Source of the DNA: CAJQQK01 sp963696075
GTDB lineage: Bacteria; Pseudomonadota; Alphaproteobacteria; Rhizobiales; Hyphomicrobiaceae
DNA: 64,000 nucleotides
Direction: 5' to 3'
Assembly (NCBI GenBank): GCA_963696075.1
Contig: CAVOJD010000006.1
Location: 558,001 to 622,000, forward strand
This document shows, piece by piece, positions 1-8,953 of this stretch (position 1 is its first letter; each line of letters opens with the position of its first letter). Position numbers and translations under genes: made by a program. The notes under the pieces are model-generated. The model was not told where the DNA came from. It searched no databases and saw nothing but the letters and a program-made list of their open reading frames with translations.

Positions 1-678
1 GGTGGCGGTGGGCCGGGCTCCGGCCCCGTCGTCTTCTCCGACCGTCTCTCGGACTACGCACCGCTCCCCTTCGTCGTCCGCGACAACGATACCTTCAAGC
101 TGATCGAACACGCCGATCAGGCGCGCGATAACAGCCCCGACGCCGTGCCATTCGGCCGCCTCACCGCATTTCACGGACAGATGGGAATGTTCGTGCGGGC
201 GCTCACCTACATGCTGAGCCACGGCGCCGATGGCATGCGCCAGGCCAGCGAGGATGCCGTGCTCTCCGCCAACTATGTTCGCGCCCGCTTGCGCGATCTC
301 TTCACCCAACCCTTTGGCGATCAGCCCTGCATGCATGAGGTGCTGTTCGACGATCGCTTCCTGAACGGCACCGGCATCACGACCCTCGACTTCGCCAAGG
401 CGATGATCGACGAGGGCTTCCACCCGATGACGATGTACTTCCCGCTGGTGGTTCACGGCGCCATGTTGATCGAGCCGACGGAGTCGGAATCGCGCGCAAG
501 CCTCGACCAGTTCATCGACACGATGCGGGCCCTGGCAGGCGCAGCACGCGCGGGCGACACGGAACGCTTCACCGAGGCGCCGCGCCTCGCGCCACGCCGC
601 CGCCTCGACGAGACGGAGGCGGCCCGAAAGCCGCGCCTGACCTGGACCGGGCCGGCAATGGACGAAGCCGCTGAATAG
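1..678 (+). CDS. gcvPB: Glycine dehydrogenase (decarboxylating) subunit 2, C-terminal part
   Basis: This is the PLP-binding half of the two-subunit P-protein of the glycine cleavage system, which decarboxylates glycine and passes the aminomethyl group to the lipoyl H-protein. The frame is open from base 1, so the start lies outside the window. The first residues form a glycine-rich GGGGPGSGP stretch, typical of the C-terminal half of GcvPB, followed by FGRLTAFHGQMGMFVRAL and HPMTMYFPLVVHGAMLIEPT, where family members are strongly conserved. Glycine contact in the last motif is known from the family, not tested here. The tail after about residue 195 is Arg/Ala-rich and poorly conserved. It converges on the F0 operon across a gap with a terminator for the other strand. 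Confidence 0.93.
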   Translation, partial: GGGGPGSGPVVFSDRLSDYAPLPFVVRDNDTFKLIEHADQARDNSPDAVPFGRLTAFHGQMGMFVRALTYMLSHGADGMRQASEDAVLSANYVRARLRDLFTQPFGDQPCMHEVLFDDRFLNGTGITTLDFAKAMIDEGFHPMTMYFPLVVHGAMLIEPTESESRASLDQFIDTMRALAGAARAGDTERFTEAPRLAPRRRLDETEAARKPRLTWTGPAMDEAAE

Positions 679-801
679 GCGATCACGGTGACCGCCTGGG
701 CCTCGCCTCGGGGCGCTCGGGAGGGAGCGGCGGCGTGTCGGTTTGAATGCGCCCCCGTCAAGGCACCCTCGCCAACGCCCCGCAACGCGGAGCACGACAG
801 G

Positions 802-829
802 CAAAGAAAAAGGCCGGCTGACGCCGGCC
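802..829 (-). terminator. Intrinsic terminator of the F0 ATP synthase operon
   Basis: A perfect 7-bp GC stem (812-818 with 823-829) closes a TGAC loop. Read on the minus strand it is followed by a T-rich run (TTTTTCTTTG, complement of 802-811). It lies about 150 nt beyond the stop codon of atpF, the last minus-strand gene of the operon. Nothing else is apparent in the gap 679-976. Confidence 0.8.
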
Positions 830-976
830 CAGTCCCCTCTGAACCCATCACTGGGATGGGCCATCCGAAGCGGTTCTGATGCCGCTCGCGAATTTAAGAA
901 ATTCTGCGGGCCAGACCCGCGCTGACGTTCAGCGCGAAACGCACTGAAGGCGCAGGCCGGATCGGCGCGCGCTCCA

Positions 977-1504
977 TCAATTGAGTTTCGACCTGAGCTC
1001 GCTGATGCTCTGATCGATCAACCGCTGACCGGTATCGCCGGACGCCTTGTCCGCCAGCAACCGCTCGGCCGTCTTGATCGCGGTATCCACGGCGGCGCCC
1101 CGGACTTCGCTGATCGCCTGGCGCTCGGCGCGTGCGATCTTCTCTTCGGCAAGTTTGACCCGGCGCGCAACGGCTTCCACCGCCTTGCGCTCCGCTTCCG
1201 TGCGCAAGGCCTCGCCTTCGCGTTTGGCTTGATCGACAATCTTCTGCGCTTCCGTCTCAGCCTCGGCGGCCTTGCGCTGATAGTCGCTGAGAAGCGCTTG
1301 CGCGTCCTCGCGCATCTTGCGGGCATCATCGAGGTTCTTGCGGATCTCATCGGCCCGGTCGTCGAGCATTTTGCCAATGATCCGCGGCACGCTGTAATAG
1401 GCCAGCAAGCCCATGAACAGCACGAAGGCGACGAGCACCCAGAAGTCAGGTGTCGCGAACATCGAGACGTCGCCGCTGGCGGCAAGCACGGCATTGATCG
1501 TCAT
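977..1504 (-). CDS. atpF: F0F1 ATP synthase subunit b
   Basis: Peripheral-stalk subunit of 175 residues. A single N-terminal membrane segment (about residues 17-38, FWVLVAFVLFMGLLAYYSV) is followed by a long charged Lys/Glu/Ala/Arg coiled coil to the C-terminus, the standard layout of subunit b. The ATG at 1504 is preceded by GGAG at good spacing. It is the last gene of the F0 operon, directly after the related b' gene; a b/b' pair is characteristic of alphaproteobacteria and phototrophs. The protein joins the F1 head to the a/c membrane sector and acts as a stator. Confidence 0.95.
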   Translation of the reverse strand: MTINAVLAASGDVSMFATPDFWVLVAFVLFMGLLAYYSVPRIIGKMLDDRADEIRKNLDDARKMREDAQALLSDYQRKAAEAETEAQKIVDQAKREGEALRTEAERKAVEAVARRVKLAEEKIARAERQAISEVRGAAVDTAIKTAERLLADKASGDTGQRLIDQSISELRSKLN

Positions 1505-1515
1505 GGGCTTTGCTC

Positions 1516-2064
1516 CTATGCGCCGGAAGGTTGCTGCATGACGCGGCGAACTTCATCAGCAGTGACGTCCTGCCCGATAAGTGTTTTGACGAGCTCCTGA
1601 GCCGTCTCAGTCGAGATCGCTGTGACCTGCTCCATGGCATCAGCCTTCATGGCATTGATGCGCTCTTCGGCAGCCGTCATCCGTTCCTGATCCTCGGCCT
1701 CCGCGACAAGCCTCTTGGCTTCGAGATCAGCGGCGACCGCGTCACGGTTTTCCTTGGCATGCTCGCTGGCCTTCATGCGCGCGCCAGCAAGCTTTTCTTC
1801 GTATTCAGCAATAGCGTTCTGTGTCTCGCCGTTCAGCCGCTCGGCTTCCGCGATATCGCGCTCGATGCGGTTCTTGCGCTCGTCGATGACGGAGGCAATG
1901 CGCGGCAGCGTAAAGCGCGACAGAACGAAATAGAGCGCGAGGAACGTGATCGCCAGCCAGACCAGCTGGGGCGCCATATCCTGCACATTGAGCTGGGGGA
2001 GCCCACTTTTCTTTTCGACGGTATCGGGCACAGTCGCCAACACGATCGTGAGCCAGGCAAGCAT
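1516..2064 (-). CDS. atpG: F0F1 ATP synthase subunit b'
   Basis: Second, diverged peripheral-stalk subunit (also called atpF' or atpF2). It has a short N-terminal segment, a membrane helix (QLVWLAITFLALYFVLSRF), then a coiled coil to the end. I chose the ATG at 2064 (182 residues) because GGAG stands six bases upstream; a GTG at 2097 would add 11 residues without a good ribosome site. It is expected to pair with subunit b as a heterodimer. It sits between atpE and atpF in the usual order, with an 11-base gap to atpF. Confidence 0.92.
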   Translation of the reverse strand: MLAWLTIVLATVPDTVEKKSGLPQLNVQDMAPQLVWLAITFLALYFVLSRFTLPRIASVIDERKNRIERDIAEAERLNGETQNAIAEYEEKLAGARMKASEHAKENRDAVAADLEAKRLVAEAEDQERMTAAEERINAMKADAMEQVTAISTETAQELVKTLIGQDVTADEVRRVMQQPSGA

Positions 2065-2191
2065 ACCAATCTCCAACGGTATCAGGCAGGGCGGCACCGG
2101 TCGAAACGAGGGTGCTGCAGCAAGAGCGACGCCGCAACCCTACCCGCGACCCTGAGGCCGATGGTTGGTCACGGCGTAACCCTGTGTTCGA

Positions 2192-2416
2192 TTAGCCGAA
2201 CAGGATGATCAGCGCGACGAGCAGGCCGAACAGACCGGTCGCTTCTGCAAGCGCGAAGCCGATCAGCAGGTTGGTGAACTGGCCCGGAGCAGCTGACGGG
2301 TTGCGCAGTGCGCCAGACAGGTAGTTGCCGAAGATGTTCCCGATGCCGATACCGGCACCGATAAGCGCGAAACAGGCCAGGCCGGCACCAATGTATTTTG
2401 CGGCTTCAGCTTCCAT
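2192..2416 (-). CDS. atpE: F0F1 ATP synthase subunit c
   Basis: Proteolipid of 74 residues that forms the rotor ring. Two hydrophobic helices flank a polar loop. Helix 1 holds the glycine-rich GIGIGNIFGNYL-type packing motif, and helix 2 carries the proton-binding acid in LIGFALAEATGLFGLL (the Glu of ALAEATG). Length and motif match the family. GGGAG lies just upstream of the ATG. The gap to atpB (about 118 nt) is the largest within the operon, which would fit independent translation of this high-copy subunit. Confidence 0.97.
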   Translation of the reverse strand: MEAEAAKYIGAGLACFALIGAGIGIGNIFGNYLSGALRNPSAAPGQFTNLLIGFALAEATGLFGLLVALIILFG

Positions 2417-2534
2417 AATGGATCTCCCTCAGGGTTCAGGTGGTTCGAGAGTTAGTGGATGGTCGAAGAGAACGAACCGGCAGCCTAGCGATCATGCGCG
2501 ATGACACAATTGCAAGGTGTCGGAAGGCAAAAGG

Positions 2535-3290
2535 TTAGTGATGATCGTGCATGTTGATCGCATCGTTGAGATAGATGCTGGTCAGCACGGCGAAGATCAT
2601 CGCCTGCAGGAAGGCGACGAGAAATTCCAGTCCGGTGAACGCCACCGTTGCGACAAGCGGCACGACGCCCGCCACGCCAAGGCTCACGACAAAGCCGGCG
2701 AACACCTTGAGTAGCGTGTGACCCGCCATCATGTTGGCGAACAGACGAACCGACAGGCTGATCGGGCGGATGAGATAGGAGATCAGTTCGATCGGCACGA
2801 TGATCGGAACCAGCGCGGTTGGCAGGCCTTCAGGCTTGAACAATTTCAGGAAGCCGAGGCCGTGACGCGCGAAACCGATCCCCGTGACCACGACAAAGAC
2901 CAGCGCGGCAAGCGCGAACGTCACCACGATATGGCTGGTCACCGTGAATGAGTAGGGGATCATGCCCAGCATGTTGAGCACGAGAACGAAGATGAACAGC
3001 GAGAACACGAACGGGAAGTACTTCATCCCTTCCTTGCCCGTATTCTCGTAGACCATGTTGGCGACGAACTCATAGGTGAGTTCCGCGACCGATTGCATGC
3101 GTCCCGGCACCAGCGAGCGATTGCTCATCGCATAGGTCAGGAAACCGATGATGACGAAGAACGCGATCACCATGAACAGCGAAGAATTGGTGAACGACGC
3201 ATCGAGACCAAACAGGTCCAGCTTGAGATACCGAATGATCTCGAACTGATCCATGGGGCCATGCGCCCCGATTGTCCCATTAGGTCCCAC
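2535..3290 (-). CDS. atpB: F0F1 ATP synthase subunit a
   Basis: Integral membrane subunit (about 251 residues) that forms the proton half-channels next to the c ring. Several hydrophobic helices are visible, and the conserved helix LIRPISLSVRLFANMMAGHTLL contains the essential arginine (SLSVRLFANM). The N-terminus DQFEIIRYLKLDLFG resembles rhizobial AtpB. Start choice: a GTG at 3290 has AGGGG about nine bases upstream and follows the atpI stop by 12 nt; an ATG at 3254 is possible but has no ribosome site. It ends in INMHDHH, a common His-rich end in alphaproteobacteria. Confidence 0.95.
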   Translation of the reverse strand: MGPNGTIGAHGPMDQFEIIRYLKLDLFGLDASFTNSSLFMVIAFFVIIGFLTYAMSNRSLVPGRMQSVAELTYEFVANMVYENTGKEGMKYFPFVFSLFIFVLVLNMLGMIPYSFTVTSHIVVTFALAALVFVVVTGIGFARHGLGFLKLFKPEGLPTALVPIIVPIELISYLIRPISLSVRLFANMMAGHTLLKVFAGFVVSLGVAGVVPLVATVAFTGLEFLVAFLQAMIFAVLTSIYLNDAINMHDHH

Positions 3291-3302
3291 GTCGACTGAC
3301 CC

Positions 3303-3704
3303 CTATTCCTCGTCCCGGTCCGCGTCACGGACGGAGGGAGCTGCCATTTGCGCGGCCTCTGCCTGAGCCTGCAGACGCTGCGCGGTGCGAATAATGTTCA
3401 ACATCCCGGCTCCGAAGCCGAGCAAAACCATCACGATCATCAACCACGGCCGGGTTCCGAGGACATCATCCAACCACCAGCCAACGATCGCGCCAAAACC
3501 GACGCCGACAACCAGTTCGACCGCAATCTTCAGGCCCTGCCCCATGGCCTGACCGCGTTGCCGCGCATCAGGTTTTGGCGCATAGCGCGCTTTCGCTTCA
3601 CTCAGGCGCCGGTCGATCTCTCCGGCACGTGACTTGAAAGCCTCTCGATCCTCGGCACTTAGGACGCCGCGGCCGAGGCCCTTCTCTGGATCGCCGTCTG
3701 ACAT
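3303..3704 (-). CDS. atpI: AtpI family protein, F0F1 ATP synthase accessory subunit
   Basis: First gene of the operon. The protein has a charged N-terminus (SDGDPEKGLGRG) and two hydrophobic segments: GLKIAVELVVGVGFGAIVGW, and WLMIVMVLLGFGAGMLNIIR after the linker WLDDVLGTRP. This is the alphaproteobacterial AtpI pattern; the family is thought to help c-ring assembly. I chose the ATG at 3704 (133 residues). An upstream in-frame start at 3752 would sit within a few bases of the predicted transcription start, leaving almost no leader. Confidence 0.85.
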   Translation of the reverse strand: MSDGDPEKGLGRGVLSAEDREAFKSRAGEIDRRLSEAKARYAPKPDARQRGQAMGQGLKIAVELVVGVGFGAIVGWWLDDVLGTRPWLMIVMVLLGFGAGMLNIIRTAQRLQAQAEAAQMAAPSVRDADRDEE

Positions 3705-3763
3705 GGAGACGCCTGTGCGAGCGGAACCGGCGGTCGAACACCGCATGTTCACCGACGGCGGGG

Positions 3764-3792
3764 AACCTACGTAGGGGACCAGGGGGTGTCAA
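3764..3792 (-). promoter_or_regulatory. Predicted sigma-70 promoter of the F0 operon
   Basis: On the minus strand a perfect TTGACA (complement of 3787-3792) is followed after 17 bases by TAGGTT (complement of 3764-3769). Transcription would begin near 3757, about 53 nt before the atpI ATG. The rest of the 3705-4103 gap shows no gene that I can support. Confidence 0.6.
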
Positions 3793-4103
3793 GCTGGCCC
3801 AAAGTCGGAATTTGACCCAGCCCCTATGGCGAAACCGCACACCCCGCCCGATGAGCCGCTCGAGAAACGGCTGCGAGGAGCGGATCCAGGTGATTAATTG
3901 CTCATAAAACCTGGAAATTAAACTGAAAACGGGCTCTCAAGCCAAACGATCAGTCGGTTTTTCGCGGATTTGGCCGGCTCCAGCACAAAACTTGACCCAC
4001 TCTCGCGAAAATCGCCCTGGTGCGTCTTTGCGGCGCGAATCGATTCAGGTATGCCAAACTTCTGTGTGCGTTCGGAAGCCGCAACCTCCGGATGGTCCCA
4101 ATA

Positions 4104-5222
4104 ATGTCGCTCTTCGATATGATTTTCTGGCTGCTGATCCTGCTGATCGCAGTGCTCGCATATTGCATTGAATCTGGGCTGTCGACACGCCACCGGGCAA
4201 TGATTCTCTCCTCGATCCTGTCGGCAACCGTTGCGGCGATCGTCATGATGTTCCTGATCGAGGATAATTCTTCGTTCGGCACCGGTGATACGGTCGCCGA
4301 GGGTGGTGGCAATAAAAAGGTCGGTGGTTCCAGCGTACGCACCGGCGGCGGCGGCGGTAAGACCGAGATCGAGGAGGGCCGCCCCGGAGAGGACGGCGGT
4401 GGCGGTTCGAAGATCGAATCGGTTGGCTATGTCGACGCCGATCTCCTGAGCCAGCCAGGTGGCTTTCGCGATTGCCCGGTCTGTCCGGTCATGATCAAGG
4501 TCGATGCCGGCCATGTTGTCATGGGCTCCCCTCCCTTGGAGCCGGATCGTCGCGCCAACGAAGGGCCGCAGAAGCGCATCAATTTTGCCCGCTCCTTCAC
4601 TGTTTCCCGCTACGAAATCCTCATCAAAGAGTTCCAGGCCTTCGTCGAGGAGACCGGCTACCAACCCAGCTCATCGTGCATCGCCAATGGGGAAGAGCGC
4701 GATGATCTCAATTGGTTGAACCCAGGCTTCGACCAACCGACCGCGGACCGGCCGGTTGTCTGCATCACCCGCCAGAACGCCAAGGATTATGCCAACTGGC
4801 TGACCCGCAAGACGGAGCGCGACTATCGCCTGCTCTCTGAATCGGAATGGGAATACGTTGCCCGCGCCGGCACCACGACGCCCTATTGGCTGGGCTCGAA
4901 GATCACGGCCGACGAGGCGCGTTTCGCGCCCGGAGCGGCCGGCCCGACCCGCGCCGGCCGCTACAAGCCAAATAACTTCAAGCTGTTCGATGTCGCCGGC
5001 AATGTCTGGGAAATGACGGCGGACTGCTGGATCGATGATCTCGAAAACATCTCAGCCTTTGGCTCGCCGAGCATGCCCCCGGGCGCGTGCGTGACGCAGC
5101 CCGTGCGTGGCGGTGGCTGGGATTCCCGCGCCGACCAGTTGCGCTCCGCCTACCGTCGCGAGTTGCCGCACAACAAGGCCTTCAACACCGTCGGCCTGCG
5201 CCTCGCGCGCGATCTCAAGTGA
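4104..5222 (+). CDS. Membrane-anchored FGE/sulfatase-modifying-factor family protein
   Basis: About 372 residues. Two N-terminal hydrophobic segments (IFWLLILLIAVLAYCIESGL and a second, AMILSSILSATVAAIVMMFL) anchor it. A Gly-rich low-complexity linker of about 60 residues follows, then a formylglycine-generating-enzyme-type domain (PF03781): DAGHVVMGSPPLEPDRRANE, RLLSESEWEYVARAG, NVWEMTADCW, VRGGGWDS, NTVGLRLAR. In true FGE the copper-binding active-site cysteines lie in the RGGS..C....C region. Here that stretch reads RGGGWDSRADQLRSAYRREL with no Cys, so sulfatase maturation is unlikely; such proteins are more often binding or scaffold domains. Start: ATG at 4104, with in-frame alternatives at 4092 and 4020; none has a clear ribosome site. 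Confidence 0.8.
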   Translation: MSLFDMIFWLLILLIAVLAYCIESGLSTRHRAMILSSILSATVAAIVMMFLIEDNSSFGTGDTVAEGGGNKKVGGSSVRTGGGGGKTEIEEGRPGEDGGGGSKIESVGYVDADLLSQPGGFRDCPVCPVMIKVDAGHVVMGSPPLEPDRRANEGPQKRINFARSFTVSRYEILIKEFQAFVEETGYQPSSSCIANGEERDDLNWLNPGFDQPTADRPVVCITRQNAKDYANWLTRKTERDYRLLSESEWEYVARAGTTTPYWLGSKITADEARFAPGAAGPTRAGRYKPNNFKLFDVAGNVWEMTADCWIDDLENISAFGSPSMPPGACVTQPVRGGGWDSRADQLRSAYRRELPHNKAFNTVGLRLARDLK

Positions 5223-5267
5223 GCGGATAAGACCTTTGACAGGCCGGCGCCGCGCCAGGGCGTTTGC

Positions 5268-8200
5268 TCATTCCCCCGCTTCGAGGAAACGCTCCGCGCT
5301 CTGCAGGTCGACCGATACGAGCTGGCTCACGCCCTTCTCCGCCATCGTCACGCCGAACAAGCGGTCCATCCGGGCCATCGTTTCCGGATGGTGAGTGATG
5401 CACAGGAAGCGCGTGTCGGTGTCCTCCGCCATCTTCTCCATCATCCGGCAGAACCGGTCGACGTTGGAATCATCCAGTGGCGCATCCACCTCGTCGAGCA
5501 CGCAGATCGGCGACGGATTGGTCAGGAACACCGCGAAGATGAGGGAAAGCGCCGTCAACGTCTGCTCGCCGCCTGAAAGGAGCGACAGCGTTGCCGGTTT
5601 CTTGCCAGGCGGCCGCGCAATGATTTCGAGGCCGCCAGCCAGCGGATCATCCTCACTCTCGATCATCTCGAGACGCGCCTCGCCGCCATTGAACAGCGTC
5701 TTGAAAAGCGTCTGAAAGTGACCATCGACCGTGGAAAAGGCTTCTCTAAGCCGTTTGCGGCCTTCCCTGTTGAGGCTCTGAATGCCGGCACGCAGTTTGC
5801 CGATTGCTGCATCCACATCATTTCGCTCGCGTTCAAGCGACTCGTAGCGTTGCTCGATCTCGGTCAGTTCGTGCTCGGCTTGCAGGTTGACCCCGCCAAG
5901 CCGTTCCCGCTCGGTCTTCAGCCGGTTGAGCCGGGTGTCCGCCGCCGCGGGATCGGGGAGTTTGTCGACGTCGACCCCAGCGATCTCCAGGCAGCCCTCC
6001 GGCGACGTCTCCATCTGATCATCGATCGACTTCATCACGTCTGAGCGCCGTTGCCGTGCGGCTTCGAGCCGGGCATCGGCGCGTGCCCGAGCTTCCCGCG
6101 CCTCGGCAACCCGCCCGGCCAGATCACGCAGCGCCGTCTGCTGCGCCCCGCGTGCCGTTTCCGCTTCCGCCAGCGCGTCAGCCGCAGCCTTGCGTTCGCG
6201 CTCCGCTACCTCGATTTCATTGCGCACCGCTGTGAGGCGCGCCGCGATCGCAGCCGGCCGTTCCGCGAGTTTGCCGAGCTCCGCCTCAAGCGCCGTCATG
6301 CGCTTGGCCATGTCCTGTTGACGCGTCTCGGTTTCCCGCCGGCGCGTCGTCAGCCGCTCAAGTTCTGCATCGATCGCCTTGAGACGCGCCTCGACCCTCT
6401 GGCGTTCGCGATGGAGCCCTTCAAGCGCAGCCTTCAGGCCGGCGGCCTTGGCCCGCTCCGCCCCGGAGGCTTCGCGGGCGCCACGCAGCGCCTCCTCAAG
6501 CACATCGACCGGTTCAAATGTTGCGATCTCCGCGGCACCGTCATCGATCAGTTGCCCAAGCGCAGCAGCCTCGCTGCGCGCGGTGTCCCGGGCCTCCGCG
6601 ACGTGGGCGAGCTTCGCCGTCGCATCGGCAAGGCGTTTGTCGAGGTCTGCGGCGCGCTGTTCTGCTTGTTTGAGGCGTGCGGCTGTGTTGCGAATGTTTG
6701 CTGCAATCTCGCGGTGTCGCGATTGCCTGACGGTGAGCTCTTCCGCCGCCGCCTGCGCATCGCCTTCCGCCAGCGTTGCCGCCTGCCGTACGGCTTCAAG
6801 TTCCGCCGTCACCTCCGTGAGGCGGTTGCGGCCGGCCAGCCGCTGCGCGGCGGGTGAAGGGGCATCCGCTTTGGCAACGAACCCATCCCACCGCCATAAC
6901 GCACCCTCGCGCGTGACGAGACGCTGGCCTGGCTTTAACTGGGCCTGCAGCCGGTCCCCATCACCGGCTTCAACCAGGCCGATCTGGGCAAGGCGGCGAT
7001 GCAGCGGCGCGGGCGCATCAACATGGTCGCTGAGCGCGGCCACGCCGTCGGGCAAAGGGGTGTCGCTGACCGCGTCACGATCGCTGAGGTGACGCCAGGA
7101 CAGCGGCGCGGCATCATCCAGGGAGGCTTCGATGTCGTCGCCAAGCGCTGCTGCCAAAGCAATCTCGAAGCCCTTGGCCACATCGATATCGTCCAGCACG
7201 GGCGCAAAGGCGCTGTCCGCCGTTTCGAGCAACTTGGCAAGTGTCGCCCGTTCCGTCTCCAGGCTCTTGAGGCTGATGCGGGCGGCCTCCCGGCGCGCCT
7301 GCGCCCCAGCCACCGCCTCGCGGGCTTGTTCGAGACGGGCCTCCGTCTCGGCCTGCTCGCCATCAAGCGTCTGTAAGTCCTGTGAAGCTTCATCGCGCGC
7401 CTGACGCGCAGTCTCGATGTCGGCCGTCGCGGGGCTTTGGCGTGTCAACTCGGCGGTCTCGCGGTCAAGGCGAGAGATCGTGGCAAGCAGGCGTGCGTGT
7501 TGGGCCTTGCGCTCCTCGCTCAGCGCTTTCAGGCTGCGCTCCGCACTCAAGCGATCGCTGAGTGCCTTTTGCAATTCGCCTTCGCGCGCCTCAAGCGTTG
7601 CAAGCGCGCCGGTCGCCGCCTCGAGGTCACGTCCAAGTTCGCCTTCGCGCCCGGTTTCCGCGGCGTTGGCTGCCGTGAGTTCGGTGCGCTCCTGGGCCAG
7701 GCGTTCAGCCCGCTCCCCATCCTCAACGGCAAGTGCCTGCTCGCGCACCTGGTCTTCGGCGAGGCGCTTGCTCTGATTTTCCAGTTCCTGCTGGCGCTGG
7801 GCAAGGCGCGCCTCTTCCTGCGTCAGCCCGTCAAGCTCGTGGCGTTTGGCAGTCACCACCGCCGCGCGGATCGTCTCTTGCTCCCGGAGCGGCGTGAGCT
7901 TCTCGGAACACTCAGCCTCCGCCCGGATCGCAGCAGCCTCCTGCTGCGTGACCGTGCCCAAGGCGCCGAGTGCCGCCTCAAGCGCGGTTTCCTCTGACGT
8001 CACCTCCGCCTGCGCCCGCTGCCATGCCAGAAACAGCACCACCGCCTCCGCCTGCCGGATCTGGTCGGTGAGTTCACTGTACCGCCGCGCCTGACGGGCC
8101 TGTCGTTTCAGGCCGTCACGCTGGCTCTTGAGTTGTTCGATGATATCGCCGAGGCGGGCGAGGTTGTTCTCAGCCGCTTTCAGGCGCAGTTCCGCTTCAT

Positions 8201-8732
8201 GCCGTCGGCTGTGCAGCCCCGCGATCCCGGCTGCATCTTCCAGGACACGGCGCCGCTGCTCCGGCTTCGCATTGACGATTTCGCCGATCTGGCCCTGTCG
8301 CACCAGCGCCGGTGACCGGGCGCCCGTCGCCGCGTCCTCGAACAGGATCTTGATGTCCCGCGCCCGCGCTTCACGTCCGTTGATACGATAGCTCGAACCG
8401 GAGTCCCGTTCGATCCGGCGCGTCACCTCGATGATGTCACTATCGTTGAACTGCGCCGGTGCGATGCGCTCGGAGTTGTCAATCGTGATGGCGACTTCCG
8501 CGGCGTTGCGCGCGGGGCGTGATTGGGTGCCCGAGAAGATCACGTCGTCCATCGCGGAGGCCCGCATGGACTTGTACGAACTCTCCCCCATCACCCAGCG
8601 AAGCGCTTCGAGAAGGTTGGATTTCCCGCACCCATTCGGACCGACGACGCCGGTCAGGCCCCGGTGGATGAGCAGGTCCGTCGGTTCGACGAACGATTTA
8701 AAGCCCATAAGGCGCAGTTTATCGATCTTCAT
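5268..8732 (-). CDS. smc: Chromosome segregation protein SMC
   Basis: Large ATPase (1154 residues) of the bacterial condensin. Walker A GPNGCGKSN is at residues 31-39 after the MKIDKLRLMGFKSF start. Two long Glu/Ala/Arg coiled-coil arms (about 170-500 and 640-980) surround a globular hinge. The C-terminal head contains the LSGGEQ signature and Walker B PICVLDEVDAPLDD. The length is normal for the family. It is expected to dimerise at the hinge and work with ScpA/ScpB to organise and segregate the origin. It ends a minus-strand run after the DUF721 and DsbA-like genes, an order common in Hyphomicrobiales, and converges on the FGE-like gene. Confidence 0.97.
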   Translation of the reverse strand: MKIDKLRLMGFKSFVEPTDLLIHRGLTGVVGPNGCGKSNLLEALRWVMGESSYKSMRASAMDDVIFSGTQSRPARNAAEVAITIDNSERIAPAQFNDSDIIEVTRRIERDSGSSYRINGREARARDIKILFEDAATGARSPALVRQGQIGEIVNAKPEQRRRVLEDAAGIAGLHSRRHEAELRLKAAENNLARLGDIIEQLKSQRDGLKRQARQARRYSELTDQIRQAEAVVLFLAWQRAQAEVTSEETALEAALGALGTVTQQEAAAIRAEAECSEKLTPLREQETIRAAVVTAKRHELDGLTQEEARLAQRQQELENQSKRLAEDQVREQALAVEDGERAERLAQERTELTAANAAETGREGELGRDLEAATGALATLEAREGELQKALSDRLSAERSLKALSEERKAQHARLLATISRLDRETAELTRQSPATADIETARQARDEASQDLQTLDGEQAETEARLEQAREAVAGAQARREAARISLKSLETERATLAKLLETADSAFAPVLDDIDVAKGFEIALAAALGDDIEASLDDAAPLSWRHLSDRDAVSDTPLPDGVAALSDHVDAPAPLHRRLAQIGLVEAGDGDRLQAQLKPGQRLVTREGALWRWDGFVAKADAPSPAAQRLAGRNRLTEVTAELEAVRQAATLAEGDAQAAAEELTVRQSRHREIAANIRNTAARLKQAEQRAADLDKRLADATAKLAHVAEARDTARSEAAALGQLIDDGAAEIATFEPVDVLEEALRGAREASGAERAKAAGLKAALEGLHRERQRVEARLKAIDAELERLTTRRRETETRQQDMAKRMTALEAELGKLAERPAAIAARLTAVRNEIEVAERERKAAADALAEAETARGAQQTALRDLAGRVAEAREARARADARLEAARQRRSDVMKSIDDQMETSPEGCLEIAGVDVDKLPDPAAADTRLNRLKTERERLGGVNLQAEHELTEIEQRYESLERERNDVDAAIGKLRAGIQSLNREGRKRLREAFSTVDGHFQTLFKTLFNGGEARLEMIESEDDPLAGGLEIIARPPGKKPATLSLLSGGEQTLTALSLIFAVFLTNPSPICVLDEVDAPLDDSNVDRFCRMMEKMAEDTDTRFLCITHHPETMARMDRLFGVTMAEKGVSQLVSVDLQSAERFLEAGE

Positions 8733-8953
8733 CCAACGCGCCTCCGCGCGCGAGCCGGATCACAGCTATTCTGATCCCCGACCGACGAAATAAACCGACT
8801 CGGTCTTCCAGACTGCAATGCATAAGCGCGCCCTGTGGATGAATGCAATCGCCAAATGGCGGGCACGGCGCGATCAATCATATGAAATTATTGAAGAATT
8901 ATGGAGCAAGTCATCGGGTCGCGGATCGCCCCTGCCGCCCCGGGGAGGCAACG

